Origin: Kosakonia oryzae
Lineage (GTDB): Bacteria; Pseudomonadota; Gammaproteobacteria; Enterobacterales; Enterobacteriaceae
Assembly: GCF_001658025.2 (NCBI RefSeq)
Contig: NZ_CP014007.2
Coordinates: 1,798,001-1,862,000, forward strand
Direction of reading: 5' to 3'
DNA length: 64,000 nucleotides
Part shown: positions 31,238-40,144 of the stretch, in pieces
How positions within the stretch are numbered: position 1 is the first letter of the stretch
Layout: every line of letters starts with the position of its first letter
Program-made: the position numbers and the translations under genes
The notes under the pieces: generated by a model
What the model was told of the DNA's origin: nothing
Databases searched by the model: none
What the model saw: the letters and a program-made list of their open reading frames with translations, nothing else

Positions 31238-32473
31238 ATGAAAAAGAGAACACTTACCGCACTGATCCTCTCTGCACTGGCGGCCGGCCAGCTTATTAGC
31301 CTGTCGGCGCACGCGGCGACAAAGCAGCTTAACGTCTGGGAAGACATCAAAAAGTCCGTCGGTATCCAGGATGCCGTCAAAGATTTTGAGCAAAAGTACG
31401 ACGTTAAAGTGAACGTGCAGGAGATGCCCTACGCACAGCAACTGGAAAAATTACGCCTTGATGGCCCGGCTGGCATCGGGCCGGATGTGCTGGTTATCCC
31501 CAATGATCAGTTGGGCGGCGCGGTTGTGCAAGGGTTGCTGACCCCCCTGAATCTGGACAAAGAAAAGGTTGACGCCTTTACCCCGGCCTCTATCAACGCT
31601 TTTCGTCTGGATAACACTCTGTATGGCGTACCGAAAGCGGTAGAAACGCTGGTGCTGATTTACAACAAAGATCTGCTCGACAAGCCGCTGCAAAGCCTGC
31701 CGGAGTGGCTTGAGTACTCGAAAAAACAGCGCGAGCAGAACAAATACGGTCTGCTCGCGAAATTTGACCAGGTCTATTACAGCTGGGGCGCCATCGGCCC
31801 AATGGGCGGTTACCTGTTCGGCAAAAACGACAAAGGCGGCTACAACCCGCAGGATATCGGCCTGAATAAACCGGGCGCGGTTGAAGCGGTCACCTTCCTG
31901 AAAAAATTCTACAGCGAAGGGGTGTTTCCGTCGGGGATCCTCGGCGATAACGGGCTGAATGCCATCGATTCACTGTTTACCGAGAAAAAAGCCGCGGCGG
32001 TGATTAACGGCCCGTGGGCTTTCCAGCCTTATGAAGCCGCTGGCATTAATTACGGCGTGGTGCCGCTGCCAAACCTGCCGGACGGCAAACCGATGAGCTC
32101 CTTCCTCGGCGTGAAAGGGTATGTCGTCTCCACCTGGAGTAAAGACAAGCAACTGGCGCAGCAATTTATCGAATTTATCAACCAGCCGCAGTACGTGAAA
32201 ACGCGCTATATCGCCACCCGCGAGATCCCGGCGCAGAAAGCAATGATTGACGATCCGGTCATTAAAAATGACGAAAAAGCCAGCGCAGTGGCGGTACAGG
32301 CCGCGCGCGCAACGGCGATGCCGGGCATTCCAGAGATGGGCGAAGTCTGGGGACCGGCAAATGCCGCGCTGGAACTGAGCCTGACTGGCAAGCAGGAACC
32401 GCAGGCCGCGCTCGATGCCGCGACCAAACAGATCCATATGCAAGTCGAAGCCATGCAGGCCAGTAACCAGTAA
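31238..32473 (+). CDS. galacto-oligosaccharide/maltodextrin-type binding protein
   Basis: 411 residues. Signal peptide MKKRTLTALILSALAAGQ.. cut after SAHA. The mature part is a MalE/CycB-like SBP_bac_8 fold (KQLNVWEDIKKSVGIQDAVKDF; KAAAVINGPWAF; AANALELSLTGKQ-type C-terminus). It delivers sugar to the two permeases downstream, and context (GH53 + GH42) points to galacto-oligosaccharides; equivalents are GanS of Bacillus and GanE of Dickeya. ATG 31238 follows GAGGG. First gene of the main gan operon. Confidence 0.88.
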   Translation: MKKRTLTALILSALAAGQLISLSAHAATKQLNVWEDIKKSVGIQDAVKDFEQKYDVKVNVQEMPYAQQLEKLRLDGPAGIGPDVLVIPNDQLGGAVVQGLLTPLNLDKEKVDAFTPASINAFRLDNTLYGVPKAVETLVLIYNKDLLDKPLQSLPEWLEYSKKQREQNKYGLLAKFDQVYYSWGAIGPMGGYLFGKNDKGGYNPQDIGLNKPGAVEAVTFLKKFYSEGVFPSGILGDNGLNAIDSLFTEKKAAAVINGPWAFQPYEAAGINYGVVPLPNLPDGKPMSSFLGVKGYVVSTWSKDKQLAQQFIEFINQPQYVKTRYIATREIPAQKAMIDDPVIKNDEKASAVAVQAARATAMPGIPEMGEVWGPANAALELSLTGKQEPQAALDAATKQIHMQVEAMQASNQ

Positions 32474-32529
32474 CCGCTTGTTGTAGCAGAACGGGAGGGC
32501 AACCTCCCGTTGCCGAAAAGGAGTCGTAC

Positions 32530-33834
32530 GTGATTATCAGTCCCAGCGAGAATTTTGCCAAAACGCAAGCAGGGCGTCATGCGTGGTGCGGGCTGCTGCT
32601 GGCCATTGTGCCGGGCTTTGGTCAGTTTTATCATCGCCAGTGGCTAAAAGGCCTTATCTTCCTTGTCCTGCTGAGCAGTTTTACCGGTATTTTTTATGAT
32701 TTTTTGCGCGAGGGGATCTGGGGGTTATATACCCTTGGCGAAGAAGTCCCGCGCGATAACTCGATCTTTTTGCTGGCGGAAGGGATCATCAGCCTGCTGA
32801 TCATCGCCTTTGGTCTGGTGGTCTGGTATCTGTCGCTACGCGATGCATGGATCAACGGCAAAAAGCGCGACGAAGGTAAGCCGCTGAACAGCGTGCGCAA
32901 ACAGTATCAACTGCTGCTCAGCGACGGTTTTCCCTACCTGATGATCACGCCCGGCTTCATCCTGCTGGTGTTTGTGGTGATTTTCCCGATCCTGTTCGGC
33001 TTCTCTATCGCTTTCACCAACTACAACCTCTATCACACGCCGCCCGCCAAACTGGTGGACTGGGTGGGATTAAAGAATTTCGTCAATATCTTTACCTTGT
33101 CGATCTGGCGTTCGACCTTCCTCGATGTGTTGCAGTGGACGGTGGTCTGGACGCTGCTGGCGACCACTTTGCAATGCACCGTTGGCGTGCTGCTGGCGAT
33201 CCTGGTGAACCAGAAAGATTTGCGCTTCAAGCCGCTGGTACGCACCATTTTTATTCTGCCGTGGGCGGTACCGGGCTTTGTCACCATTCTGGTCTTTGCC
33301 GGAATGTTTAACGACTCATTTGGCGTGATTAACAACGCCATTCTGGCTTTCTTCGGTATTGCGTCAAAAGCGTGGCTGACCGATCCGTTCTGGACGAAAA
33401 CCGCGCTGATCATGATGCAAACCTGGCTCGGCTTCCCGTTTGTCTTTGCCATGACCACCGGGGTGTTGCAGGCGATTCCTGACGATCTGTACGAAGCGGC
33501 GAAAATGGACGGCGCCAGCACCTGGACCCGGCTGCGCACCATTACGCTGCCGCTGGTGCTCTACTCAATTGCGCCGATCATCATCACTCAGTACACCTTC
33601 AATTTTAATAACTTCAACATTATCTACCTGTTTAACAACGGCGGTCCGGCGGTGGCGGGCGCGAACGCAGGCGGCACCGATATCCTGGTGTCGTGGATCT
33701 ACAAACTGACGATGTCCTCTTCGCAGTACGCGATTGCGGCGACCATCACCATTTTGCTGTCGATTTTCGTTGTCGGCCTGGCGTTGTGGCAGTTCCGCGC
33801 CACCAAATCTTTTAAAAACGATGACATGGCATAA
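32530..33834 (+). CDS. ganP: sugar ABC permease, MalF/GanP type
   Basis: 434 residues from a GTG at 32530 with AAGGAG 8 bp upstream. N-terminal extension with two transmembrane helices, another near 140-160, then the BPD_transp_1 domain with the MalF-type EAA loop LYEAAKMDGASTWTRLRTITLP (about residues 320-340). It pairs with the next gene to form the channel for galacto-oligosaccharides. Symbol follows Bacillus naming by analogy. 10 bp separate it from the next start codon. Confidence 0.87.
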   Translation: MIISPSENFAKTQAGRHAWCGLLLAIVPGFGQFYHRQWLKGLIFLVLLSSFTGIFYDFLREGIWGLYTLGEEVPRDNSIFLLAEGIISLLIIAFGLVVWYLSLRDAWINGKKRDEGKPLNSVRKQYQLLLSDGFPYLMITPGFILLVFVVIFPILFGFSIAFTNYNLYHTPPAKLVDWVGLKNFVNIFTLSIWRSTFLDVLQWTVVWTLLATTLQCTVGVLLAILVNQKDLRFKPLVRTIFILPWAVPGFVTILVFAGMFNDSFGVINNAILAFFGIASKAWLTDPFWTKTALIMMQTWLGFPFVFAMTTGVLQAIPDDLYEAAKMDGASTWTRLRTITLPLVLYSIAPIIITQYTFNFNNFNIIYLFNNGGPAVAGANAGGTDILVSWIYKLTMSSSQYAIAATITILLSIFVVGLALWQFRATKSFKNDDMA

Positions 33835-33844
33835 GGGAAGAAAA

Positions 33845-34696
33845 ATGGCTAAATCACAAAGTATCCGCCGCGAGAAGTGGATCCGCCTGTCGCTCTCCTG
33901 GCTGGTTATCGCGCTGGTATCGCTGATCATTATCTACCCGCTGGTGTGGACGGTCGGCGCGTCGCTGAATGCCGGTAACAGCCTGCTCAGCACCTCGATC
34001 ATCCCGGAGAACCTCTCATTCCAGCACTATGCCGATCTGTTTAACGGCCAGGTGAACTACCTCACCTGGTACTGGAATTCAATGAAGATCAGCCTGTTGA
34101 CGATGATACTGACCTTAATCAGCGTCAGCTTTACCGCCTACGCTTTTTCGCGCTTTCGTTTTAAGGGGCGGCAGAATGGTCTGATGCTGTTTTTGCTGTT
34201 GCAGATGATCCCGCAGTTTTCTGCGCTGATCGCCATCTTCGTGCTGTCGCAACTGCTGGGTTTGATCAACAGCCATATGGCGCTGGTGCTGATCTACGTG
34301 GCCGGAATGATCCCGATGAACACTTACCTGATGAAAGGCTATCTCGATGCCATCCCGCGCGATCTGGATGAGTCTGCGCGCATGGACGGCGCCAGCAACT
34401 TCCGCATCTTTATCGAGATTATCATGCCGCTGTCGAAGCCGATTGTGGCGGTAGTGGCGTTGTTCTCCTTCACCGGGCCGCTGGGGGATTTCATCCTCTC
34501 CAGCACCATTTTGCGCACTCCGGACAAATACACGCTGCCGATTGGCCTCTACAACCTGGTAGCGCAAAAAATGGGTGCCAGTTACACCACCTATGCGGCG
34601 GGCGCGGTATTGATCGCCGTGCCGGTGGCCATTCTCTACCTTGCCTTACAAAAATACTTCGTCTCCGGCCTGACCTCCGGCAGCACCAAAGGATAA
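33845..34696 (+). CDS. ganQ: sugar ABC permease, MalG/GanQ type
   Basis: 283 residues, MalG length. About six transmembrane helices; EAA loop LDESARMDGASNFRIFIEI. ATG 33845 with AAGGGAAG upstream; the frame is open further back but inside the previous gene. Second permease of the gan importer; it ends 4 bp before the galactanase start codon, showing the operon continues. Confidence 0.88.
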   Translation: MAKSQSIRREKWIRLSLSWLVIALVSLIIIYPLVWTVGASLNAGNSLLSTSIIPENLSFQHYADLFNGQVNYLTWYWNSMKISLLTMILTLISVSFTAYAFSRFRFKGRQNGLMLFLLLQMIPQFSALIAIFVLSQLLGLINSHMALVLIYVAGMIPMNTYLMKGYLDAIPRDLDESARMDGASNFRIFIEIIMPLSKPIVAVVALFSFTGPLGDFILSSTILRTPDKYTLPIGLYNLVAQKMGASYTTYAAGAVLIAVPVAILYLALQKYFVSGLTSGSTKG

Positions 34697-34700
34697 CCAC

Positions 34701-35900
34701 ATGAAAAGATTTACACCCGCTCTGCTTGCTGTTTGTCTCTGTAGTTTGTCCGCCAGCACGTTTGCCGCCGACGCGTTAAAGACGCGCCCGTTCAGCGGCA
34801 TGCCGTCCGACTTTATTAAAGGGGCTGATATTTCCACGCTGTTGGATGCCGAAAAGCACGGGGCGAAGTTTTATAACGACAAAAATCAGCAACAGGATGC
34901 GCTCGCCATCCTGAAAGCCAACGGCGTTAACTATGTGCGCCTGCGTTTGTGGGTCGATCCGAAAGATGCGCAGGGCCAGGCTTACGGCGGCGGCGATAAC
35001 GATCTGGCGACCACGCTGGCGCTGGCAAAACGGGCGAAAGCGCAGGGCATGAAACTGCTGCTCGATTTTCACTACAGCGATTTCTGGACCGATCCCGGCA
35101 AACAGTTCAAACCGAAAGCCTGGGAAAAAATGGATTATGCGCAGCTAAAAACGGCAATCCACGATTATACCCGCGACACCATCGCCCGCTTTAAGCAGGA
35201 GGGCGTGCTGCCGGATATGGTGCAAATCGGCAACGAAATTAACTCCGGCATACTGTGGCCGGAAGGCAAAAGCTGGGGGCAGGGCGGCGGCGAGTTTGAC
35301 CGTCTTGCGGGGCTGCTCACTTCAGCGATTGACGGGCTGAAGGAGAACCTGAAAAACGGCGAACAGGTGAAGATCATGCTGCACCTGGCGGAGGGCACCA
35401 AAAACGATACCTTCCGCTGGTGGTTTGATGAAATCACCAAACGCAATGTGCCGTTCGACGTAATTGGCCTGTCGATGTATACCTACTGGAACGGGCCGAT
35501 AAGCGCGTTGCAGGCCAATATGGACGACATCAGCAAGCGCTACAACAAAGATGTGATTGTGGTGGAAGCGGCTTACGGCTATACGCTGGCTAACTGCGAT
35601 AACGCGGAAAACAGCTTCCAGGAGAAAGAAGAGAAAGCGGGCGGCTACCCTGGCACGGTGCAGGGGCAATATGACTATATTCACGATTTAATGCAGTCCG
35701 TGATTAATGTTCAGGGCCATCGCGGTAAAGGTATTTTTTATTGGGAGCCAACCTGGATTGCCGTACCGGGAAATACCTGGGCGACACAGGCGGGAATGAA
35801 TTATATCAACGATAAGTGGAAAGAGGGCAACGCGCGGGAAAATCAGGCGCTGTTTGATTGTCAGGGAAAAGTGCTGCCCTCAGTGAAAGTCTTTAATTAA
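34701..35900 (+). CDS. ganB: exported endo-beta-1,4-galactanase (GH53)
   Basis: 399 residues. Signal peptide MKRFTPALLAVCLCSLSASTFA. The GH53 barrel has the acid/base E179 in MVQIGNEINSG, the nucleophile E289 in VIVVEAAYGYT, and the start-of-barrel motif FIKGADISTLLD. It cuts the beta-1,4-galactan backbone of type I arabinogalactan in pectin, in the periplasm or outside, releasing oligomers for the ABC importer. Symbol follows the Bacillus scheme (ganB); in Dickeya the equivalent is called ganA. It has no visible linker or carbohydrate-binding module. GGATAACC precedes the start. Confidence 0.92.
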   Translation: MKRFTPALLAVCLCSLSASTFAADALKTRPFSGMPSDFIKGADISTLLDAEKHGAKFYNDKNQQQDALAILKANGVNYVRLRLWVDPKDAQGQAYGGGDNDLATTLALAKRAKAQGMKLLLDFHYSDFWTDPGKQFKPKAWEKMDYAQLKTAIHDYTRDTIARFKQEGVLPDMVQIGNEINSGILWPEGKSWGQGGGEFDRLAGLLTSAIDGLKENLKNGEQVKIMLHLAEGTKNDTFRWWFDEITKRNVPFDVIGLSMYTYWNGPISALQANMDDISKRYNKDVIVVEAAYGYTLANCDNAENSFQEKEEKAGGYPGTVQGQYDYIHDLMQSVINVQGHRGKGIFYWEPTWIAVPGNTWATQAGMNYINDKWKEGNARENQALFDCQGKVLPSVKVFN

Positions 35901-35931
35901 TTCTGGTGTTGTAAATTTCAGGACGTTTAAT

Positions 35932-37989
35932 ATGAATAAATTTGCGCCTTTAAGCCCGAAGGTTGTCTCGCTATTGCATGGCGCGGACTATAATCCGGAG
36001 CAATGGGAGAATTACCCCGGCATTATTGATAGCGATATTGCCATGATGAAACAGGCAAATTGCAATGTCATGTCGGTCGGGATATTTAGCTGGTCGAAGC
36101 TGGAGCCGCGGGAAGGTGAATTTAATTTCGCCTGGCTCGATTCGGTGATTGAGAAATTATATGCGGCGGGAATTCATATTTTCCTCGCTACGCCGAGCGG
36201 CGCGCGGCCCGCCTGGATGTCGCAGAAATACCCGCAAGTGCTGCGCGTCGGGCGCGATCGCGTGCCGGCGCTGCACGGCGGGCGGCATAACCACTGCATG
36301 ACATCGCCGATCTACCGGGAAAAAACACTGAAAATCAATACGCTGCTGGCTGAGCGCTATGCGCAGCATCCGGCGGTACTCGGCTGGCATATTTCCAACG
36401 AGTACGGCGGTGAATGTCACTGCGATTTGTGCCAGCAAAAATTCCGCGACTGGCTGCAAGCCCGCTATCAGACGTTGGAAAACCTCAATCACGCCTGGTG
36501 GAGTGATTTCTGGAGCCACACTTACAGCGACTGGTCGCAAATTCAGTCGCCGTCGCCGCAGGGCGAAGTGTCGATCCACGGTCTGAATCTCGACTGGCGG
36601 CGCTTTAATACCGCGCAAGTTGCCGATTTCTGCCGCCACGAAATCGCGCCATTGAAAGCCGTGAATGCGCAGCTTCCGGTGACCACCAACTTTATGGAGT
36701 ATTTCTACGATTACGACTACTGGCAGCTCGCGCCAGCGCTCGACTTTATCTCCTGGGATAGCTATCCGATGTGGCACCGGGACAAAGACGAAACGCAGCT
36801 CGCCTGCTATACCGCGATGTATCACGACATGATGCGCACGCTGAAAGGCGGCAAGCCGTTTGTGCTGATGGAATCCACACCGAGCGTCACCAACTGGCAG
36901 CCGACCAGCAAAGTGAAAAAGCCGGGGATGCATATTCTGTCGTCCTTACAGGCGGTGGCGCACGGCGCGGATTCGGTGCAGTACTTCCAGTGGCGGAAAA
37001 GTCGCGGCTCGGTTGAGAAGTTCCACGGCGCGGTGATCGACCATGTTGGTCACCTGGATACCCGCGTCGGGCGCGAAGTGTGCGCGCTGGGCGAGATGCT
37101 GGCAATACTCACGCCGGTAATGGGCTGTCGCACTGATGCGCGCGTGGCGATCATTTTCGACCAGCAAAACCGCTGGGCGCTGGATGATGCCGAAGGCCCG
37201 CGCAATAAGGGGATGGAGTACGAAAAAACGGTTAATGAGCACTATCGCCCGTTCTGGGAAAAGGGCATCGCGGTGGATGTCATTAACGCCGACGCGGATC
37301 TGAGCCGTTATCAACTGGTGATCGCGCCCATGCTCTATATGGTGCGCGAGGGCTTTGCCGAACGCGCCGAAGCGTTTGTCGCGGCGGGCGGGCATCTGGT
37401 CACTTCCTACTGGACCGGCGTGGTAAACGAAAGCGATCTCTGCTATCTCGGCGGTTTCCCTGGTCCGCTGCGCAAACTGGTGGGTATCTGGGCGGAGGAG
37501 ATCGACTGCCTGGACGACAATGAACGCAATCTGGTGCAGGGGCTGGCGGGTAACGAGGCCGGGTTACAGGGGCCGTACCAGGCGCGTCATTTGTGTGAAC
37601 TGATCCATGCCGAGAGCGCCAAACCGCTGGCCACTTACCGGGATGATTTCTACGCCGGACGCCCGGCGGTCACGGTCAATCAGTTCGGCAAAGGTAAGGC
37701 GTGGCATGTCGCTTCACGCAACGATCTGGCCTTCCAGCGCGATTTCTTCGCCAGCATTATTGGTGAGCTGGCGCTGCCGCGCGCCGTTGAGCAGGATTTC
37801 CCGCCGGGCGTGGTGGCTACCGCGCGTACCGACGGCGAAACTACGTTTGTCTTTATCCAGAACTTCAGCGCCCAGCAACAGACGATTACGCTGCCGCCAG
37901 GTTACCAGGATTGTCTGTCGGCCGCGACCGTCAGCGGCTCGCTGGTGCTGACGCCGTGGGATTGTCGCGTTGTTAGCCGCCAGGCATAA
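35932..37989 (+). CDS. ganA: beta-galactosidase (GH42)
   Basis: 685 residues, no signal peptide, so cytoplasmic. GH42 catalytic barrel with acid/base E157 in HISNEYGGECHC and nucleophile E314 in VLMESTPS; the cysteines in CHCDLC and a further C are typical of the zinc cluster near the active site of this family. A trimerisation domain (about 390-600) and C-terminal beta-domain follow. It removes galactose from imported galacto-oligosaccharides. Symbol follows Bacillus naming. The first 50 codons after the start are more AT-rich than the rest. Terminator-like hairpin behind. Confidence 0.92.
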   Translation: MNKFAPLSPKVVSLLHGADYNPEQWENYPGIIDSDIAMMKQANCNVMSVGIFSWSKLEPREGEFNFAWLDSVIEKLYAAGIHIFLATPSGARPAWMSQKYPQVLRVGRDRVPALHGGRHNHCMTSPIYREKTLKINTLLAERYAQHPAVLGWHISNEYGGECHCDLCQQKFRDWLQARYQTLENLNHAWWSDFWSHTYSDWSQIQSPSPQGEVSIHGLNLDWRRFNTAQVADFCRHEIAPLKAVNAQLPVTTNFMEYFYDYDYWQLAPALDFISWDSYPMWHRDKDETQLACYTAMYHDMMRTLKGGKPFVLMESTPSVTNWQPTSKVKKPGMHILSSLQAVAHGADSVQYFQWRKSRGSVEKFHGAVIDHVGHLDTRVGREVCALGEMLAILTPVMGCRTDARVAIIFDQQNRWALDDAEGPRNKGMEYEKTVNEHYRPFWEKGIAVDVINADADLSRYQLVIAPMLYMVREGFAERAEAFVAAGGHLVTSYWTGVVNESDLCYLGGFPGPLRKLVGIWAEEIDCLDDNERNLVQGLAGNEAGLQGPYQARHLCELIHAESAKPLATYRDDFYAGRPAVTVNQFGKGKAWHVASRNDLAFQRDFFASIIGELALPRAVEQDFPPGVVATARTDGETTFVFIQNFSAQQQTITLPPGYQDCLSAATVSGSLVLTPWDCRVVSRQA

Positions 37990-38002
37990 GCCGACGTAAT
38001 GT

Positions 38003-38030
38003 GCCTGCCCATTCGGGCAGGCTTTTTTTT
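38003..38030 (+). terminator. terminator between ganA and the EIIB gene
   Basis: GCCTGCCC-ATTC-GGGCAGGC followed by eight T, 13 bp after the beta-galactosidase stop codon. It should lower transcription into the EIIB gene, whose Shine-Dalgarno starts 15 bp later. Confidence 0.9.
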
Positions 38031-38055
38031 ATCTGTCGAAAATCAGGAGCCGATG

Positions 38056-38376
38056 ATGGTGAGTCTTAAATCCTTCCTGCACTACTTCTCTGAACCGAAA
38101 AATACCGCGGCAGTGCCCATCAGCGATGCCGAGCTACAACTGATCCAGCGGCTGGCGCAGGCATTTGGCGGTGTGGAGAACATTGAAAATGTTGATGCCT
38201 GTCTGACCCGTTTGCGTGTGACGGTGAAAGATCTGTCGATTGTGGATTCGCAGGCGCTGCAAAATGAAGGCGCGTTGGGGGTGATTATTCTCGGTCAGCA
38301 GGTGCATGCCATATTTGGTAAACAGTCGGATGCGCTGCGTAAATTACTCGATGAACATTTCTCTTCTCGCGCATAA
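38056..38376 (+). CDS. orphan PTS EIIB domain (PtsG-like)
   Basis: 106 residues from the ATG best spaced to AGGAG (38045-38049); an ATG 3 bp upstream is also possible. It is a lone EIIB of the glucose/N-acetylglucosamine type: ENVDACLTRLRVTV carries the phosphorylatable C49, and ALGVIILGQQVHAIFG matches the EIIB C-terminal half. No EIIC or EIIA is adjacent. It lies after the galactan operon behind a terminator. Possible roles are completing another EIIC in trans or acting as a regulatory phosphoacceptor; neither is shown. Not a visible remnant of a longer gene, since no further frame follows. Confidence 0.8.
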   Translation: MVSLKSFLHYFSEPKNTAAVPISDAELQLIQRLAQAFGGVENIENVDACLTRLRVTVKDLSIVDSQALQNEGALGVIILGQQVHAIFGKQSDALRKLLDEHFSSRA

Positions 38377-38378
38377 AT

Positions 38379-38406
38379 AAAAAAGGGATACCTGCAAGGG
38401 TATCCC
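38379..38406 (-). terminator. terminator for the minus-strand porin gene
   Basis: GGGATACC-TGCAAG-GGTATCCC; on the minus strand a T run follows the stem, on the plus strand it is preceded by A residues. Located about 200 bp beyond the porin stop codon and just after the EIIB stop codon; may serve both. Confidence 0.7.
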
Positions 38407-38610
38407 GAAATAACTAACAGAAAAGCAATGGCAATATCAATTCTGTCAGGCAATGGCCTGGCAGTTCTCGGAGATAAATAACGAGGGCAATAAATTAATA
38501 TACAAAATCATTCGCATTATATCGTGGCAATAAACCTGTTCCTGCTCAAATTATTGAGCGGAGTAAACAGATGCAGCCAATAAAGATATAAGATGAAGGA
38601 TAAAGTTTAT

Positions 38611-39876
38611 TTACCACCAGGCTTCCACCTGTACGCCAAAGTTCCAGGTATTATTTTTGGTGCCGTCTTCAAATGATTTCCCATCTTCCGAATCATTTAA
38701 ATACGAAGCGAATACGCGTAATTCAGGCCGTGACATAAATTCCGGGCCATCCGCCAGACCTACAGCGAAGGTGTATTTTTCGCCGCTCTGTTTGTAGTGG
38801 GTGCCGTTTTTATAGTCATCTTTCTGGTAGAAACCACCGACTTCACCAATCAGGCGTACGTAATTGGTGAGCTGATACTGTGCGCGGCCAACCAGTGAAA
38901 CCAGGCGGGTTTTGTCGGTATATTCCGTAATGTCGTTAGCAGAACCGTAGGTCAACACATGGTTCAGCGAGAACTTCTCGGTAAGCGGAATCAGGCCGGT
39001 GTTAATCACGCGGTAACCGTTGGCGTCGTTGACATAGTGCCACATGTCATACCAGCCGCCGCCCTGCGACACCATGTTCTGCGCCAGCCCTTTGTTGGCG
39101 TATTGCAGCACCAGTTTGTTGTAGCCGCCAAACATATCCTGGCTGATTTCGCCGGTCACCATCACGCCATCATCCGCTTCGTATAATCCACCGTACTCTT
39201 TCTGTTTTTTGGTCGGATTTGGCATCGCATAGTCGATGCCGAACTCTGTCCACGCACCTGACCACGGCTTCCAGCCCGCATAGCGAACGTCGATATAGTT
39301 GATGTTGACGTCGTTATCGTTATCGACGCGGTAATCAACATCGTTGGCGTCGCCACGGATCCAGGCCACCGAGACCGCGCCTGGGCCGAAGGTGTAGTTT
39401 TCAATCCCGGCGCCAGAACCGGAGATGTTCCAGTATTTGGTATCGATGATGTGCAGATCGTGGCGCTGGTAATAGCGTTTACCGCCCCAGATTACGGCGT
39501 TGGGATCGTTGGGAATAAGCCCTTTGATTTGCAGATTCAACTGGCGCAGGCCGAACTGCGCGTCGTCGCCGATGGTGGTTTCGTTGTCGTTAGAGCCGTC
39601 GGAAACCATGCTCACCATGCTGTCGAGGTAAAAACTCACCTCGTCTTTTTTATACACTTCCGAGCCCAGTTCCAGCTCGCCGTAGGTATCGGATTCGTTA
39701 CCCAGGCGTCCCAGCTTGTTCTTTTGCCACTCAACCTGCCCGCCATCGCCGGAGACGCCTACGCCGCCGCGCAGGTAGCCGTGAAAGTCGATCGGTACAG
39801 ATGTCGCAGCCAGCAGTGAAGGTGAAGTCAGCGCCGCGGCTAACGCAAGAGTGAGAGTGCGTAGCGTAGTGTTCAT
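38611..39876 (-). CDS. LamB-family maltoporin-like outer membrane porin
   Basis: 421 residues. Signal peptide MNTTLRTLTLALAAALTSPSLLA; mature N-terminus FHGYLRGGVGVSGDGG and C-terminus NFGVQVEAWW are the LamB/ScrY-family beta-barrel ends, and the KYYQRHDLHIIDTKYWNISGSGAGIENY stretch is the conserved maltoporin region (loop 3 area). Trimeric 18-strand sugar channel; by context it should admit galactan oligosaccharides (equivalent of Dickeya GanL). ATG 39876 after AGAGGA. Divergent from the LacI-type regulator; transcribed towards the EIIB gene. Confidence 0.9.
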   Translation of the reverse strand: MNTTLRTLTLALAAALTSPSLLAATSVPIDFHGYLRGGVGVSGDGGQVEWQKNKLGRLGNESDTYGELELGSEVYKKDEVSFYLDSMVSMVSDGSNDNETTIGDDAQFGLRQLNLQIKGLIPNDPNAVIWGGKRYYQRHDLHIIDTKYWNISGSGAGIENYTFGPGAVSVAWIRGDANDVDYRVDNDNDVNINYIDVRYAGWKPWSGAWTEFGIDYAMPNPTKKQKEYGGLYEADDGVMVTGEISQDMFGGYNKLVLQYANKGLAQNMVSQGGGWYDMWHYVNDANGYRVINTGLIPLTEKFSLNHVLTYGSANDITEYTDKTRLVSLVGRAQYQLTNYVRLIGEVGGFYQKDDYKNGTHYKQSGEKYTFAVGLADGPEFMSRPELRVFASYLNDSEDGKSFEDGTKNNTWNFGVQVEAWW

Positions 39877-40019
39877 ATCATTCCTCTTATTGTTTTGTAT
39901 TACGTTCACATAAACGATGTCATAAAATGCCTAAATGTAAAAACAGGCAAACTAACGATTGCGAATGTGTGATTAACTGCAAATAAATCAGCCTTTTTTG
40001 TTACCAATAGCGAATTTCT

Positions 40020-40050
40020 TCACAATGTTGGTTATTGTGAGCGTGATACT
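40020..40050. promoter_or_regulatory. lac-operator-like and inverted-repeat sites, porin/ganR region
   Basis: TCACAAT-7 nt-ATTGTGA (40020-40040) is a perfect 7-bp inverted repeat, and ATTGTGAGCG (40034-40043) is identical to the left arm of the E. coli lac operator, followed by TGATA. Sits in the 268-bp divergent region between the porin and ganR genes. Likely site for GanR. Confidence 0.5.
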
Positions 40051-40117
40051 TATTTGGTGAAATTGAAGCGGGAGAATGTGTGGTGAGCGTTTTTTTAGGA
40101 AGCCCCTGTTACACTTG

Positions 40118-40128
40118 GCGCATAACAA
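40118..40128 (+). promoter_or_regulatory. third lac-operator-like half-site, before ganR
   Basis: GCGCATAACAA matches the lac operator right arm GCGGATAACAA at 10 of 11 positions and lies 16 bp before the ganR start codon, close to its Shine-Dalgarno AAGGAA. A site for autoregulation is plausible. Confidence 0.35.
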
Positions 40129-40144
40129 CATAAGGAACCGGACC

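Noticed and set aside
38429-38482. 17-codon frame (MAISILSGNGLAVLGDK) between EIIB and the porin gene
   Set aside because: No ribosome site, no conservation evidence and too short to judge; lies beyond the terminator hairpin at 38379-38406.
39968-39983. CRP-like TGTGA upstream of the LamB-type porin
   Set aside because: No second half (GCAAA) at the right distance.
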